Of a stretch of DNA of 64,000 bases, positions 18,845-27,159 are shown in pieces. How positions within the stretch are numbered: position 1 is the stretch's first letter; the number at the start of each line of letters is the position of its first letter. The notes under the pieces are model-generated. The model was not told where the DNA came from and ran no database searches. It saw only the letters and a program-made list of their open reading frames with translations. Origin of the DNA: Pseudomonadota bacterium (GTDB lineage: Bacteria > Campylobacterota > Campylobacteria > Campylobacterales > Campylobacteraceae); the NCBI GenBank assembly GCA_002746565.1, contig PDPI01000025.1:1-64000 (forward strand), read 5' to 3'. The position numbers and the translations under genes were made by a program.

Positions 18845-18886
18845 AAAAAGCGTAAGAAAACTTTCTAGGGTTTTGTTGCGCTTTTT
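18845..18886 (+). terminator. Terminator of the AsmA-like gene
   Basis: An imperfect stem (AAAAAGCGTAAGAAAAC pairing with GTTTTGTTGCGCTTTTTT, two mismatches) about 22 nt after the stop codon, ending in six T. Confidence 0.65.
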
Positions 18887-18921
18887 TGTTGATTTATTTT
18901 GTATAGGATAGAGCAAACTAA

Positions 18922-19010
18922 ATGACAATAAAATAAATAGCATTTTGAAAAAATGCTTACCCTGTCAATTATCCGTTTTCAGTTTTCTGCTTTCTGTTTT
19001 CTGCACCACC
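18922..19010 (+). repeat. Dispersed intergenic repeat, copy 1
   Basis: A hairpin GCATTTT-GAA-AAAATGC preceded by AAATAAATA and followed by CTTACC and a tail made of ATCCG/TTTTC-like units (ATCCGTTTTCAGTTTTCTGC). It aligns end to end with copies at 53.23 and 51.12 kb. The two hairpin arms carry complementary T/A changes relative to the copy at 53.23 kb. Confidence 0.75.
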
Positions 19011-19074
19011 TTATATTTACATGTAAGCATATTTTGTGTAGAATACTATGTTATTTTAACTTTAAGGAATATCA

Positions 19075-19740
19075 ATGAGCCTTGAACTTCAACTTAGTAT
19101 TTTTCGCTTTGACGCAGAAACAGACTATCTGCCGTATTATAAAAAATATAAAATTACCTGTAAAAGCGATCATAGACTAAAAGATGTGCTAGATCTAGTT
19201 AAGGAAGAAGATCCATTTTTTGATTTTCCAAGGGACAAATATTCTGCTGCTTTTGTAAATGGCTATGCTGTGGATTTAGATCTAGATATAAATAGCATAT
19301 ATAAACAATTTGGACAAGAATTAACCATCTCTCCCCTAAGTCAAAATCGTGCAAATAAGGATTTGATAATAGACACTGGGGATTTTGAGGCTGTTTTTAA
19401 GGATATAAGCAAGATTGTAGATATAAAAAAAGATGAATACTTGCAATACATCAGATATTTTTATGCATCTGCTGCCTTAAAATACGACAGATTACATCAA
19501 GGCACTTCTTTATTTTTACTTGCCGATTATCTCATAAAAAAATACCCAGAAAAAAAAGAAGATATTTTATCATTCATAGCCGATGAAAAGCATGGCATTT
19601 GGTATCATTCTTGTTTGGATTATAAGGTATTTCCCAAAAACAATCAACTTGAAAATATAATCATATCCCTAAAAAATAAAATATTGAAACTAGGCTTAGA
19701 AAACACTTCTAATATCTTAAAACAAAGCGTAAACAAATAA
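19075..19740 (+). CDS. DUF5644-type protein, fumarate-reductase-B-like N-terminus
   Basis: A 221-residue protein. The first 70 residues (LQLSIFRFDAETDYLPYYKK, then DVLDLVKEEDPFFDFPRD and FVNGYAVDL) resemble the N-terminal fold of fumarate/succinate dehydrogenase iron-sulphur subunits, but the cluster-binding cysteine motif is missing. I associate this architecture with a conserved Campylobacterota family (DUF5644) that travels with an HdrB-related gene, as here. The function is unknown. It has an AAGGA ribosome site; the next gene starts 8 nt after its stop, forming an operon that runs into the uracil-DNA glycosylase gene. Confidence 0.65.
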   Translation: MSLELQLSIFRFDAETDYLPYYKKYKITCKSDHRLKDVLDLVKEEDPFFDFPRDKYSAAFVNGYAVDLDLDINSIYKQFGQELTISPLSQNRANKDLIIDTGDFEAVFKDISKIVDIKKDEYLQYIRYFYASAALKYDRLHQGTSLFLLADYLIKKYPEKKEDILSFIADEKHGIWYHSCLDYKVFPKNNQLENIIISLKNKILKLGLENTSNILKQSVNK

Positions 19741-19748
19741 GGAAAAAA

Positions 19749-20519
19749 ATGGAAAATTATATTTTATTTGACAAAACCATAAAAGGCTTAAATGGGGAAC
19801 CATTTTTGGCTGGTAGAAAACTTTTTGATTTACTAGATATTTCTTATGTTAGTGGAAATGCTGGCGATTATGATATGGATTTTGAAAAAAGGTTTTTAAA
19901 TCCTAGTAAATTTTATGATATTTTTAAACCAACATTATTAGATGCAACAACCAACAATAAAACCATAATAGCCTTAGAAAACAATGCTTATCTTAGCTTA
20001 TGCGAAGCAAAAAAATATCTTGATCTAGATACTAGGGTGGTTTTAGCTTATGAAATTTTACTTGAAAAACTATCCAACAATTCTTCTCAAAAAATAGTCC
20101 ATCATTTTGATAAATTTAATGTGGGAGTATATGGAGGAGTTTTTGATAACTTAGATCAGACATCTGTATCAAAGCTTCTTAAACTAATAAAAGCAAAAGA
20201 GATAAAACTTAAAACAAGACATGAAAACGACGGATATAGTATCTTAGATCTAGATAAAAATATGTCTTTTGAGATGGCGGGCGATATAGTATTTGACGCC
20301 TATGATAGCGGATGTGATTTTTTGATAGTAAATGATATATGCTCCTTTACTATGTTTGATAAATATCAAAAGCAGATAGAAAAGATAAAAAAACGACCTC
20401 TAGCACAAAATAGTTTTACTATCCTTTCTATCTTTCAAGTTTTATTGATGGCGCTAGGAAAGATAAAACCGGAAGAAAATCTCAGCCATAAAAACACCAT
20501 AAAACCAAGCTTCATATAG
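19749..20519 (+). CDS. HdrB-related (CoB-CoM heterodisulfide reductase B-like) protein
   Basis: A 256-residue protein related by pattern to the C-terminal part of heterodisulfide reductase B/succinate dehydrogenase C-type subunits (FLAGRKLFDLLDISY, DYDMDFEKRFLNPSKF and, late, DIVFDAYDSGCDFLIVNDICSF). Only three cysteines are seen and the CCG cysteine cluster of catalytic HdrB is absent, so it probably does not carry that iron-sulphur centre. Its role is unknown. It is co-transcribed with the DUF5644-type gene upstream and the uracil-DNA glycosylase gene 8 nt downstream. Confidence 0.6.
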   Translation: MENYILFDKTIKGLNGEPFLAGRKLFDLLDISYVSGNAGDYDMDFEKRFLNPSKFYDIFKPTLLDATTNNKTIIALENNAYLSLCEAKKYLDLDTRVVLAYEILLEKLSNNSSQKIVHHFDKFNVGVYGGVFDNLDQTSVSKLLKLIKAKEIKLKTRHENDGYSILDLDKNMSFEMAGDIVFDAYDSGCDFLIVNDICSFTMFDKYQKQIEKIKKRPLAQNSFTILSIFQVLLMALGKIKPEENLSHKNTIKPSFI

Positions 20520-20527
20520 GATAAAAT

Positions 20528-21187
20528 GTGGTAGAAACCGCTAAAATACTTTACCAATTATACCAATATAGAGCCCTAGGATATGAATACACAAAGGATA
20601 TAAATTTTTCGCAAAAATCCCATTCGAATTTGTTGCCAAATTCCCTTGATGGTATAAATTCTATGGTAAAAACCTGCTATCTTTGCCCTTTGGGAAAAAC
20701 GAGAAAAAATGTAGTATTTGGCGAGGGAAATCCGAATGCGAGATTGATGTTTATAGGCGAGGGTCCTGGAAGCTACGAAGACCAAACAGGTCGTCCCTTT
20801 GTGGGAAGAAGCGGACAATTGCTAACAAACATCATAACAAATGTTTTAAATCTAAGGCGAGAGGATGTATATATAGCAAACATAGTAAAATGTCGCCCCC
20901 CAAATAACAGAGTTCCAAATATGGATGAGGCAAACTCTTGTAGAGCTTATCTCTTAAAGCAAATCGAGCTTGTTAATCCTGAGATTATAGTCGCACTAGG
21001 AAGGGTTAGTTATCATCATCTAACAAGGGATTATGATAAAAAGATGCATCAAGTTAGAGGTGAGATATTTGATCTAGGAAATGCAAAGCTTATGCCCACA
21101 TTTCATCCAAGTTTTATGTTAAGAAACCCATCATCAAAGAGGGAAGTTTATAAAGATATGTTAAGAATAAAGGATATGTTATCATGA
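20528..21187 (+). CDS. Family 4 uracil-DNA glycosylase (iron-sulphur type)
   Basis: A 219-residue glycosylase that removes uracil from DNA in base-excision repair. The catalytic-site motif is FIGEGPGSYEDQTGRPFVG, with a late PTFHPSFMLRNP. Cysteines for a [4Fe-4S] cluster are visible in KTCYLCPLGKTRK, IVKCRPPNN and EANSCRAYL. The start is GTG; the ATG two bases earlier is in another frame and stops at once. Its last codons overlap the ATG of the next gene by 4 bp, so the two are translationally coupled. Confidence 0.9.
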   Translation: MVETAKILYQLYQYRALGYEYTKDINFSQKSHSNLLPNSLDGINSMVKTCYLCPLGKTRKNVVFGEGNPNARLMFIGEGPGSYEDQTGRPFVGRSGQLLTNIITNVLNLRREDVYIANIVKCRPPNNRVPNMDEANSCRAYLLKQIELVNPEIIVALGRVSYHHLTRDYDKKMHQVRGEIFDLGNAKLMPTFHPSFMLRNPSSKREVYKDMLRIKDMLS

Positions 21188-22395
21188 AAAAAGTGTTTGT
21201 TATTTTGTTAGCCGTGTTTGAGATAAATTTGTTAGCAAATAGTTCTGTGCTTTCAAGGGTGCCATTGCCCCAAGAGGTTTTTATAAAATTTGATATGAGA
21301 GATTGTGACATATCTTGCGATGATAAAATAGAAGAAGATCAAATCATCATTTTCACAGATGATGGCTCAAAAAGTCAAGTACTAACAAACAAAAATGGGC
21401 AAACTGAGAATTTGTATTATGATAAAATCATCCAAAAAGATGAAAATGTTTTCTTAAAACACAATGGAAACCCCCAAGTTAGATTAGCCCTCATCATTCC
21501 ACAAAAAAATATACATCGATATGCAACAACGGTTACAAATAGCGTGATATCATATTTGATGGCAAAAAATGCCCAATTTGAAATAAAAGTATTTAATATA
21601 GGCAATGAAGATCCCTTATCCCTAAGAATCGCCTTTGAAAATGTAAAAAAACTTCGCTTTAAGGTTGCAATAGCACCACTCACCCCCAAAGGAGCAGATT
21701 TTACAGCAAAAAATATAAGTGATTTATTGATCTTTATTCCCACTATAAATGCAAATTTTATCCAAAATCCACCCCAAAATATCATCTTTGGAGGAATAAG
21801 CTACCAAAAGCAAATCGATCTACTATCCAGGTACGCAAATGAAAAAATAGCAACATTTTCAGACGGAAGTAACCTAGGAGAGAGACTAAATATAATAGCA
21901 TCTAGAAATAATAATATTGCTTATAGCAATAAAATAACAAATTCCAAAGTAAATCTAAAATATATGCTTAAAGGAAATAAAAGGTTAAATAATGCATCCA
22001 TATTTCTAAATATGCCCCTTGTTAAAAGTAGCCTTTTAGCCTCTCAACTTAGGGTTTATGATGTGTATCCATATTCCCTTTTGTCGACCCAGATAAACTA
22101 CCATCCAATGCTTTTAAGCTTAACTCAATACCAAGATAGGAAAAAGCTGTACATAGCAAATTCCATTTCCCCCTCCCCTCTAAATATAAGAGCTACAAAT
22201 GCTTTGTTTGGGCATACCATAGTTTATGATTGGGTAAATTATGCTACAAATGTTGGCTTAGATTATCTTTATGCAAATTATTTTTCCCAAGGCGAGCCAA
22301 GAATATTTAAAGAAATGATAAGCTCAAATCAGATCATATACAACACAAGCATCTTAAAATCCTCAAGACACGGCTTTTACCTACAAGGAGAGTAA
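21184..22395 (+). CDS. Putative periplasmic protein, possible solute-binding fold
   Basis: A 403-residue exported protein. Residues 1-19 form a signal peptide (MKKVFVILLAVFEINLLAN). The middle (VRLALIIPQKNIHRYATTVT, then SLRIAFENVKKL and VAIAPLTPKGAD) looks like the first domain of a periplasmic-binding-protein or LppC-type fold, and a later ATNALFGHTIVYDWVNYATNV may be the second lobe. No specific ligand can be named. It starts inside the glycosylase stop (ATGA overlap) and its 3' end overlaps the thioesterase gene on the other strand by 15 bp. Confidence 0.65.
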   Translation: MKKVFVILLAVFEINLLANSSVLSRVPLPQEVFIKFDMRDCDISCDDKIEEDQIIIFTDDGSKSQVLTNKNGQTENLYYDKIIQKDENVFLKHNGNPQVRLALIIPQKNIHRYATTVTNSVISYLMAKNAQFEIKVFNIGNEDPLSLRIAFENVKKLRFKVAIAPLTPKGADFTAKNISDLLIFIPTINANFIQNPPQNIIFGGISYQKQIDLLSRYANEKIATFSDGSNLGERLNIIASRNNNIAYSNKITNSKVNLKYMLKGNKRLNNASIFLNMPLVKSSLLASQLRVYDVYPYSLLSTQINYHPMLLSLTQYQDRKKLYIANSISPSPLNIRATNALFGHTIVYDWVNYATNVGLDYLYANYFSQGEPRIFKEMISSNQIIYNTSILKSSRHGFYLQGE

Positions 22396-22755
22396 AAAAT
22401 CCATCTTCTCCTGTGGGATGCGACTAGGTCTCCCATCCCCACACAAATAAACCGCTAAAAGGTCTGTCTCAAAGATTTTCTCCCCATCTCTAAATATATC
22501 ATGATGAACCACAAAAGAGGTTTTTTTATGGCTAGTTATCTTACAAGTAATATCAAGCAAATCCCCCAACTTAGCAGGCTTTATAAAATCAGCATATAAA
22601 ATCTTCTTAACCAAAAACCCACAACCATTCTCTTCAACCTCTAAACCATTTTGCCAAAAAGTCTCACTCCTAGATCTCTCACAAAATTTAAAATAATTTG
22701 AATGATAAACCACCTTTCCGCTGTCCGTATCTTCATAGTAAACTCTAACTTGCAT
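22381..22755 (-). CDS. YbgC/FadM-family acyl-CoA thioesterase
   Basis: A 124-residue hot-dog-fold thioesterase. The family signature is VRVYYEDTDSGKVVYHSNYF with the catalytic aspartate, followed by FCERSRSE. Such proteins hydrolyse acyl-CoA thioesters in the cytoplasm; YbgC often travels with tol-pal, which is not seen here. Length is normal. It overlaps the upstream convergent gene by 15 bp. Its upstream side is the left edge of the variable island. Confidence 0.85.
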   Translation of the reverse strand: MQVRVYYEDTDSGKVVYHSNYFKFCERSRSETFWQNGLEVEENGCGFLVKKILYADFIKPAKLGDLLDITCKITSHKKTSFVVHHDIFRDGEKIFETDLLAVYLCGDGRPSRIPQEKMDFLLSL

Positions 22756-22920
22756 ACAAAATCCTTTTTTGTGTTATTTTATCTAAATATTTTTTAAGTG
22801 TAAAGAAAAATGTTTCTTAATATATAAATATGGATCTAGTTTTATTGTTTTAAAATTAAAATTAAAAATATGCTAAAATACGTAATTCTAACTTCACACA
22901 TATTCAAAAGGAATTTAACT

Positions 22921-23296
22921 AATGAAAAGATTTTATTTTTTATATTTTTGATGATTTCTCTATCCAATGTAACTACGATGTCATATAAAAGCGTATTAGA
23001 CGCAATAAAAATAATATTAACAAAATAAAATTTTTAATAAAAAGATAAAATGAAAAACTAAACACTCATATAAGCTTCACGTAGAGGAGATTTAGACATG
23101 GTTAAGCTATTATTGAAAGCTGGCGCTAATATCAATGTAAAAAATAAAAATTGCTAGAATGTTTTAACAGCCTCTTCCCAAGAAAGCAATATTGATGTAA
23201 TTAAGTTGTTAATTGACCCAGGCGCTAGGATGAATGAAAAAACGGGAAAGATGGCTGAACACCCCTTATTAAAGCAAATTAGATATAGCTAGATTA
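22921..23296 (+). pseudogene. Decayed ankyrin-repeat protein gene
   Basis: A broken gene. At 22921 an ATG preceded by AAAGGA opens a short frame (MKRFYFLYF, then stop) followed in another frame by MISLSNVTTM, which together look like a damaged signal peptide. From about 23060 the frame reads ASRRGDLDMVKLLLKAGANI, then NVKNKN and, after a stop, NVLTASSQESNIDVIKLLID-PGA. These are typical ankyrin repeats (xxLLxAGAxIN). Several stops and frameshifts rule out a working product. It is the first item of the variable island. Confidence 0.7.
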
Positions 23297-23338
23297 TTGA
23301 TTCAAATATGGCCCCAAATTAGTGCACAAGAGTAAGGC

Positions 23339-23666
23339 ATAAATGGAAAACTTCTGAACATTATTATCAAACATAAAAATATTATAAAGAAGAGATAAGA
23401 GGGGCCTCTAGTCATGTGATGGTAGCAAAATGGGACTCGAAAGGATTGGGATAAAATTAAAGATAATATCATGTGTGATGTTGTGAGGGCAAAATTTACA
23501 CAACATGCTGATTTAAAAGAAGTTTTGATTTCTACAAGAGGATAGAAAAACTATTAAACATACAGAAAATAATTAATACTGGGGAGATGGCGGTAACGAT
23601 AAGGGAAAAAATATGTTAGAAAAGATATTGATGAAAGTTGGTGAGAAATTAAAAAATAATAAATAA
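23339..23666 (+). pseudogene. Decayed NADAR (YbiA/RibX-like) gene
   Basis: Pieces of a NADAR-domain protein in different frames: WKTSEHYYQT (about 23350), then KIKDNIMCDVVRAKFTQHAD with LKEVLISTRG (about 23453-23542), and WGDGGNDKGKNMLEKILMKV (about 23582-23640). The order matches the conserved W-x-SSEHYYQ, RxKFxQHxxLxxxLLxT and YWGDGxxxxGxNxLGxxLM motifs of the family. At least two stops and two frameshifts interrupt it. Live NADAR proteins act on N-glycosidic bonds of ADP-ribosylated or riboflavin-pathway substrates. It lies just before the TIR cassette. Confidence 0.75.
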
Positions 23667-24022
23667 ACTCATAAATGTATTTGACTAAAACATAACAAAT
23701 ATAATTTCCCAATCACTTCTACATGAATAGTTTTTTAAAAAAACTTGCTTTTAAACCTTAAAAAATAGCTTCACAACCCTTATATTTTCCACAAACTTTA
23801 TAGCGACAAATGATGAGAATACATCTGTGAAATAGCCGGTATTTGCGCTTTTAAAATATAATGTGTAAAATTTTATATATAATTAACCTATAGGTATCTA
23901 ATCCATAGCTTTTGGCACTGATTGTAAAAACTTTGTTTGCTTATAAATAAAATTATTGTATAACCGGACGCTGTTTTTGAGAAATATAGATTATATTTTA
24001 AGTAAATAAAAGATAGTCTCAG
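23667..24022. other. Gene-free AT-rich stretch
   Basis: About 350 bases between the NADAR remnant and the repeated leader of the TIR cassette. I see no open reading frame, terminator with a convincing stem, or tRNA here. It probably holds further decayed sequence. Confidence 0.4.
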
Positions 24023-24134
24023 GGAATAAAAAAACCCTGTTGATTTTTAGATTATGTTTCTAAAATCAACAACATACAAAGGTAAAATGGATTTGGATAC
24101 TATGCAGAGCGATCTTTGGTATTTTCATTACGCA
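24023..24134 (+). repeat. Leader repeat A, upstream of the TIR cassette
   Basis: This leader has two modules also seen before the restriction-modification genes (repeat B). The first is a hairpin with arms GTTGATTTTTAGA and TCTAAAATCAAC (one bulged base) around a TTATGTT loop. The second, at 24107-24134, is GAGCGATCTTTGGTATTTTC, matching repeat B at 23 of 28 positions over the longer segment. It ends about 45 bp before the TIR gene. Confidence 0.55.
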
Positions 24135-24176
24135 TATGTATTATGTTATGCATAAAAACACACGTCAGAGGTTGTA

Positions 24177-24605
24177 ATGAGCACAAGACAGATTCACGTA
24201 TTTATTAGCCATTCGTGGGCATATTCAAATCATTACAATACTCTCGCAAATCGGATATTTAATAGGAACTGGCGTATTAGTCAGGCCTCATTGAATTTTA
24301 GGAATTTTTCAGTGCCTCAGAGTGATCCAATACATAATGACAATAACGATACTCAGCTTAGGAATGCGTTATATAGCCAGATATCAAGAAGTCACGTTGT
24401 TGTAATTCCAACAGGCATGTATTCTAGATATAGCAAATGGATACAAAAAGAAATTGATGGAGCGGTAATATATAAGAAACTAATTTTGGCCGTGAATCCT
24501 TGGGGTGCACAGAGAACATCTGCTGACGTAAAAAATGCAGTAGATAAGGTTGTGGAATGGAATGCCAAAACAGTAATCGGTGGTATTTGGGAGCTCTATA
24601 AATAG
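24177..24605 (+). CDS. ThsB-like TIR-domain protein (DUF1863)
   Basis: A 142-residue single-domain protein of the Thoeris ThsB/MTH538 TIR-like family. It opens with the strand-loop HVFISHSWAYSNHY and has RSHVVVIPTGMYSRYSKW, followed by the likely catalytic glutamate (E92 in SKWIQKEIDGA). In characterised relatives such domains sense phage and make cyclic-ADP-ribose-type messengers from NAD. AGAGG lies 6 nt before the ATG. Its stop overlaps the GTG start of the next gene (TAGTG), implying coupled translation with a SLATT membrane protein. Base composition looks richer in G/C than neighbouring core genes, suggesting transfer. Confidence 0.85.
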   Translation: MSTRQIHVFISHSWAYSNHYNTLANRIFNRNWRISQASLNFRNFSVPQSDPIHNDNNDTQLRNALYSQISRSHVVVIPTGMYSRYSKWIQKEIDGAVIYKKLILAVNPWGAQRTSADVKNAVDKVVEWNAKTVIGGIWELYK

Positions 24606-25183
24606 TGAGTAATTTAAAAATAACATCGGGTGACCTTCCGGGTATGTATCAATCAGCTAGTCAAGCTTCGCTAAATGCACAGGAAAACTATTTCAGAAGT
24701 CTTCGTTGGTATCTGATTCTCTTAATTTGTGCAACATTTATCTCTTATGCTAGACCAAACGATATTCTGGGGGTTTTACTGTCGGCAGGTCTATTTCTAA
24801 TCAGCTCAGGAATTCTCATTTTTATTCGTATGCAGCGTCCAGACGACACTTGGTATAACGGTAGAGCAGTAGCTGAATCAGTTAAGACTAGGAGTTGGCG
24901 TTGGATGATGAGGGCAGAACCATATGAGGATTGTGACAATATTAACATTGTTTCTAAGCAATTTATTAGTGATTTGAAAACTATTCTTGACCAAAATAGA
25001 AGCCTATCCCATTCGTTGCAATCTACAAGTGCTGTTAGAGATCCTATTTCCAAAATCATGAAAGGCGTTAGGTCAAGCACAGTCGCAGATCGGCTCGCAG
25101 TGTACATCGATCAAAGAGTGCAGAACCAAGTTGAATGGTATTGGCATAAGGCCAACTTTAATAAGCGTAGAGCACAGCAATAG
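24605..25183 (+). CDS. SLATT/DUF4231-type membrane protein, 5' part before an amber codon
   Basis: A 192-residue product starting at GTG, 1-nt overlap with the TIR gene. Two hydrophobic segments (residues about 35-49 and 54-76) are followed by WYNGRAVAESVKTRSWRWMM, typical of SLATT (SMODS- and SLOG-associated two-transmembrane effector) proteins, then a basic region up to QVEWYWHKANFNKRRAQQ. A TAG at 25181-25183 stops it; the same frame continues without further stops for another 100 codons with the second transmembrane pair. SLATT proteins are thought to form membrane pores on immune signalling. The gene may be inactive, or the amber codon may be read through in some hosts. Confidence 0.75.
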   Translation: MSNLKITSGDLPGMYQSASQASLNAQENYFRSLRWYLILLICATFISYARPNDILGVLLSAGLFLISSGILIFIRMQRPDDTWYNGRAVAESVKTRSWRWMMRAEPYEDCDNINIVSKQFISDLKTILDQNRSLSHSLQSTSAVRDPISKIMKGVRSSTVADRLAVYIDQRVQNQVEWYWHKANFNKRRAQQ

Positions 25184-25489
25184 TTTTGGGTTTCCGTATT
25201 TTTACATGCAATGGCAATTGCGATGTTGCTGTATCGCATCAAGGAGCCTACTATTTCTCTACCCATAGAAGTAATCGCAACTGCTGCTGCCGCAGCGTTA
25301 ACTTGGCTTCAAGCAAAAAAGCATAACGAATTAAATTCTTCCTACACATTAACAACACATGAAATTGTTCTCATCAAAGGTGAGTCAGATGCCATTCACG
25401 ATGAAAATCAGTTGTCCGAGTATGTGATAAATAGCGAAGCGGCATTTTCACGAGAGCACACTCAATGGGTTGCTAGGAAGGGAGATTAA
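25184..25489 (+). pseudogene. Downstream part of the SLATT/DUF4231 gene after the amber codon
   Basis: The frame after the TAG reads FWVSVFLHAMAIAMLLYRIK and continues through a second hydrophobic stretch (PIEVIATAAAAALTWLQAKK) to a TAA. It is in the same frame as the upstream part, and the joined product of about 294 codons has the length and layout of full DUF4231/two-SLATT proteins: the basic WYWHKANFNKRR leads straight into transmembrane segments 3 and 4. An ATG at 25211 could begin a separate 92-residue peptide, but no good ribosome site precedes it. Best read as the C-terminal half of one interrupted gene. Confidence 0.65.
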
Positions 25490-25751
25490 TACATAACAGG
25501 GCACTGTTGTTGGATAAATTTTCCACAGAGCATGATGTTAACTTCATCAAAAGTTTGATGGTCTTTTCAAAATAGCAACTTAAACCAGCTGACAGGTCAT
25601 TTCGCCAGATTCATTACAATCGCCCCCGAACTTTACATTGAATATCAAAGTGGATACTTTTTATAAAATAGATAATTCTACAAAAGAAATTTTAAGTAGT
25701 CGTTTGCTATAGTTGTAATATCAAGATTATAAAAGAAAGATCATTAACCAA

Positions 25752-26408
25752 ATGAAAGAAATGCAAGGAGTTAAATACTACTCACCAACAGAGGAAAGAG
25801 TTAACATAGTTTCTCATGCTATCGGAATAATTTTAAGTATTGTTTCTTTAGTGCTTTTGGTAACACATGCTAAATTGCATGGAGGCACTTTGCATGTAGT
25901 AAGTTTTGGTATTTTTGGAATAAGTTTGATTGTTTTATATGTAGCTTCGACTCTTTACCATAGCTCCAAAAAACCGGAGTTAAGGAAAAGATTAAGAATA
26001 CTTGATCACGCATCTATTTATGTTCTCATTGCTGGCACATATACTCCTTTTACGCTTGTTTCTCTAAATGGAACAATAGGATGGTTACTTTTTAGTATCT
26101 CTTGGGGATTTGCCTTAATAGGAATAATCTTAAAACTATTTTTTACGGGAAAGTACAACTTAATTTCAACGCTAATGTATGTATTTATGGGATGGCTAAT
26201 CATTTTTGCTATAAAACCATTGATTCATAATCTATCTCCAGATGGCTTATTTTGGCTAGTTGCAGGAGGAATATCTTACACAATCGGCGCAATTTTATAT
26301 AGCATTAAAAAAATTAAATTTAATCATGCAATTTTTCATATATTAGTTTTGATTGGGAGTTGTTGTCATTTTTTGTCGGTATTTTTTTATGTCTTACCAA
26401 TTGAATAA
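25752..26408 (+). CDS. Hemolysin III family membrane protein (TrhA/YqfA-like)
   Basis: A 218-residue PAQR-like protein with seven hydrophobic segments. Family motifs are EERVNIVSHAIGI near the N-terminus, STLYHSSKK (metal-site histidine), RILDHASIYVLIAGTYTPFT, and a late NHAIFHILVLIGSCCHF with two more histidines. Bacterial members influence membrane lipid or energetic homeostasis; haemolytic activity is not general. It lies inside the variable island between the TIR and restriction-modification cassettes, on its own. Confidence 0.9.
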   Translation: MKEMQGVKYYSPTEERVNIVSHAIGIILSIVSLVLLVTHAKLHGGTLHVVSFGIFGISLIVLYVASTLYHSSKKPELRKRLRILDHASIYVLIAGTYTPFTLVSLNGTIGWLLFSISWGFALIGIILKLFFTGKYNLISTLMYVFMGWLIIFAIKPLIHNLSPDGLFWLVAGGISYTIGAILYSIKKIKFNHAIFHILVLIGSCCHFLSVFFYVLPIE

Positions 26409-26439
26409 ATTATTAAATATTTTTAGATAGCATATAATT

Positions 26440-26530
26440 TATAGCCTAGAAAATAGTAAAATAAAAATCATAAAAGTTTTACTAGCAGATCCAAGGGGAG
26501 ATATTTACAAAAACTCAGATCTATGCGAAT
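26440..26530 (+). pseudogene. Possible ankyrin-repeat remnant
   Basis: One frame reads KIIKVLLADPRGDIYKNSDL before a stop. The spacing and residues resemble one ankyrin repeat (IIKLLLxDPRxDI-xxKNSDG). It is short and unconfirmed, but it parallels the clearer ankyrin remnant at 23 kb. Confidence 0.35.
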
Positions 26531-26752
26531 AACGAAGTAAGAAATTTTGAGAACCTACTATTCTCTTTTTAGCACCATCTGAGACTGTTAATTTAAGACT
26601 AAGCTGAATGCTTCTTACGCATAAAAGGTTAAAAATATCAGATTTTAATCGCTTTATTGGCTTTTAAATTAGATCAAAGATTAGTGCACTTTTGGAGGAA
26701 TTTTAGATATCATTAGTTTCAAAGAAACCAATACAGCTTATTATACAACACT

Positions 26753-26872
26753 TTCTTAAAGAAACTTGCTAAATTTAATGAAGTTAAGTTAAATTTTTAA
26801 CTTTATTTAAAAGAATATGAATTTAGATGGAGAAAAAATAAAGAATTATTACACAATGCACTAAAAGGGTAA
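26753..26872 (+). mobile_element. IS1595-like transposase remnant
   Basis: The frame reads FLKKLAKFNEVKLNF, a stop, then LYLKEYEFRWRKNKELLHNALKG. This resembles the C-terminal end of ISXO2/IS1595-type transposases, where xFAKFNGI...FYLHLKECEFRFNxRN is conserved. Only this tail is left and it is interrupted, so the element is dead. It supports past transposition within the island. No terminal inverted repeats were found. Confidence 0.5.
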
Positions 26873-27159
26873 GTTTAAGTAAAAGTCTTGCTGGTCTAAA
26901 GCTTGGCAGACTAGGTTAGAACCACAAACTTTGTTGAGTTTTTGGGCATTGGTACAAAGTTTGACAAGGTGCTAGTAACCTAATAACCGCTACTACTGCT
27001 TTACATCTGGTCCGCTAATAGCAAGTTTAAAGCAAAATAAAAAAATACGATAGTCGTAAAATATATCAAAAATATTAGAATTTTGGTATAATTAAAATAT
27101 AGGAACAATGTAGAAATTGCTGAAGTGTAGTGTCATGGTTTATAATTAAGGTGGCAAGG

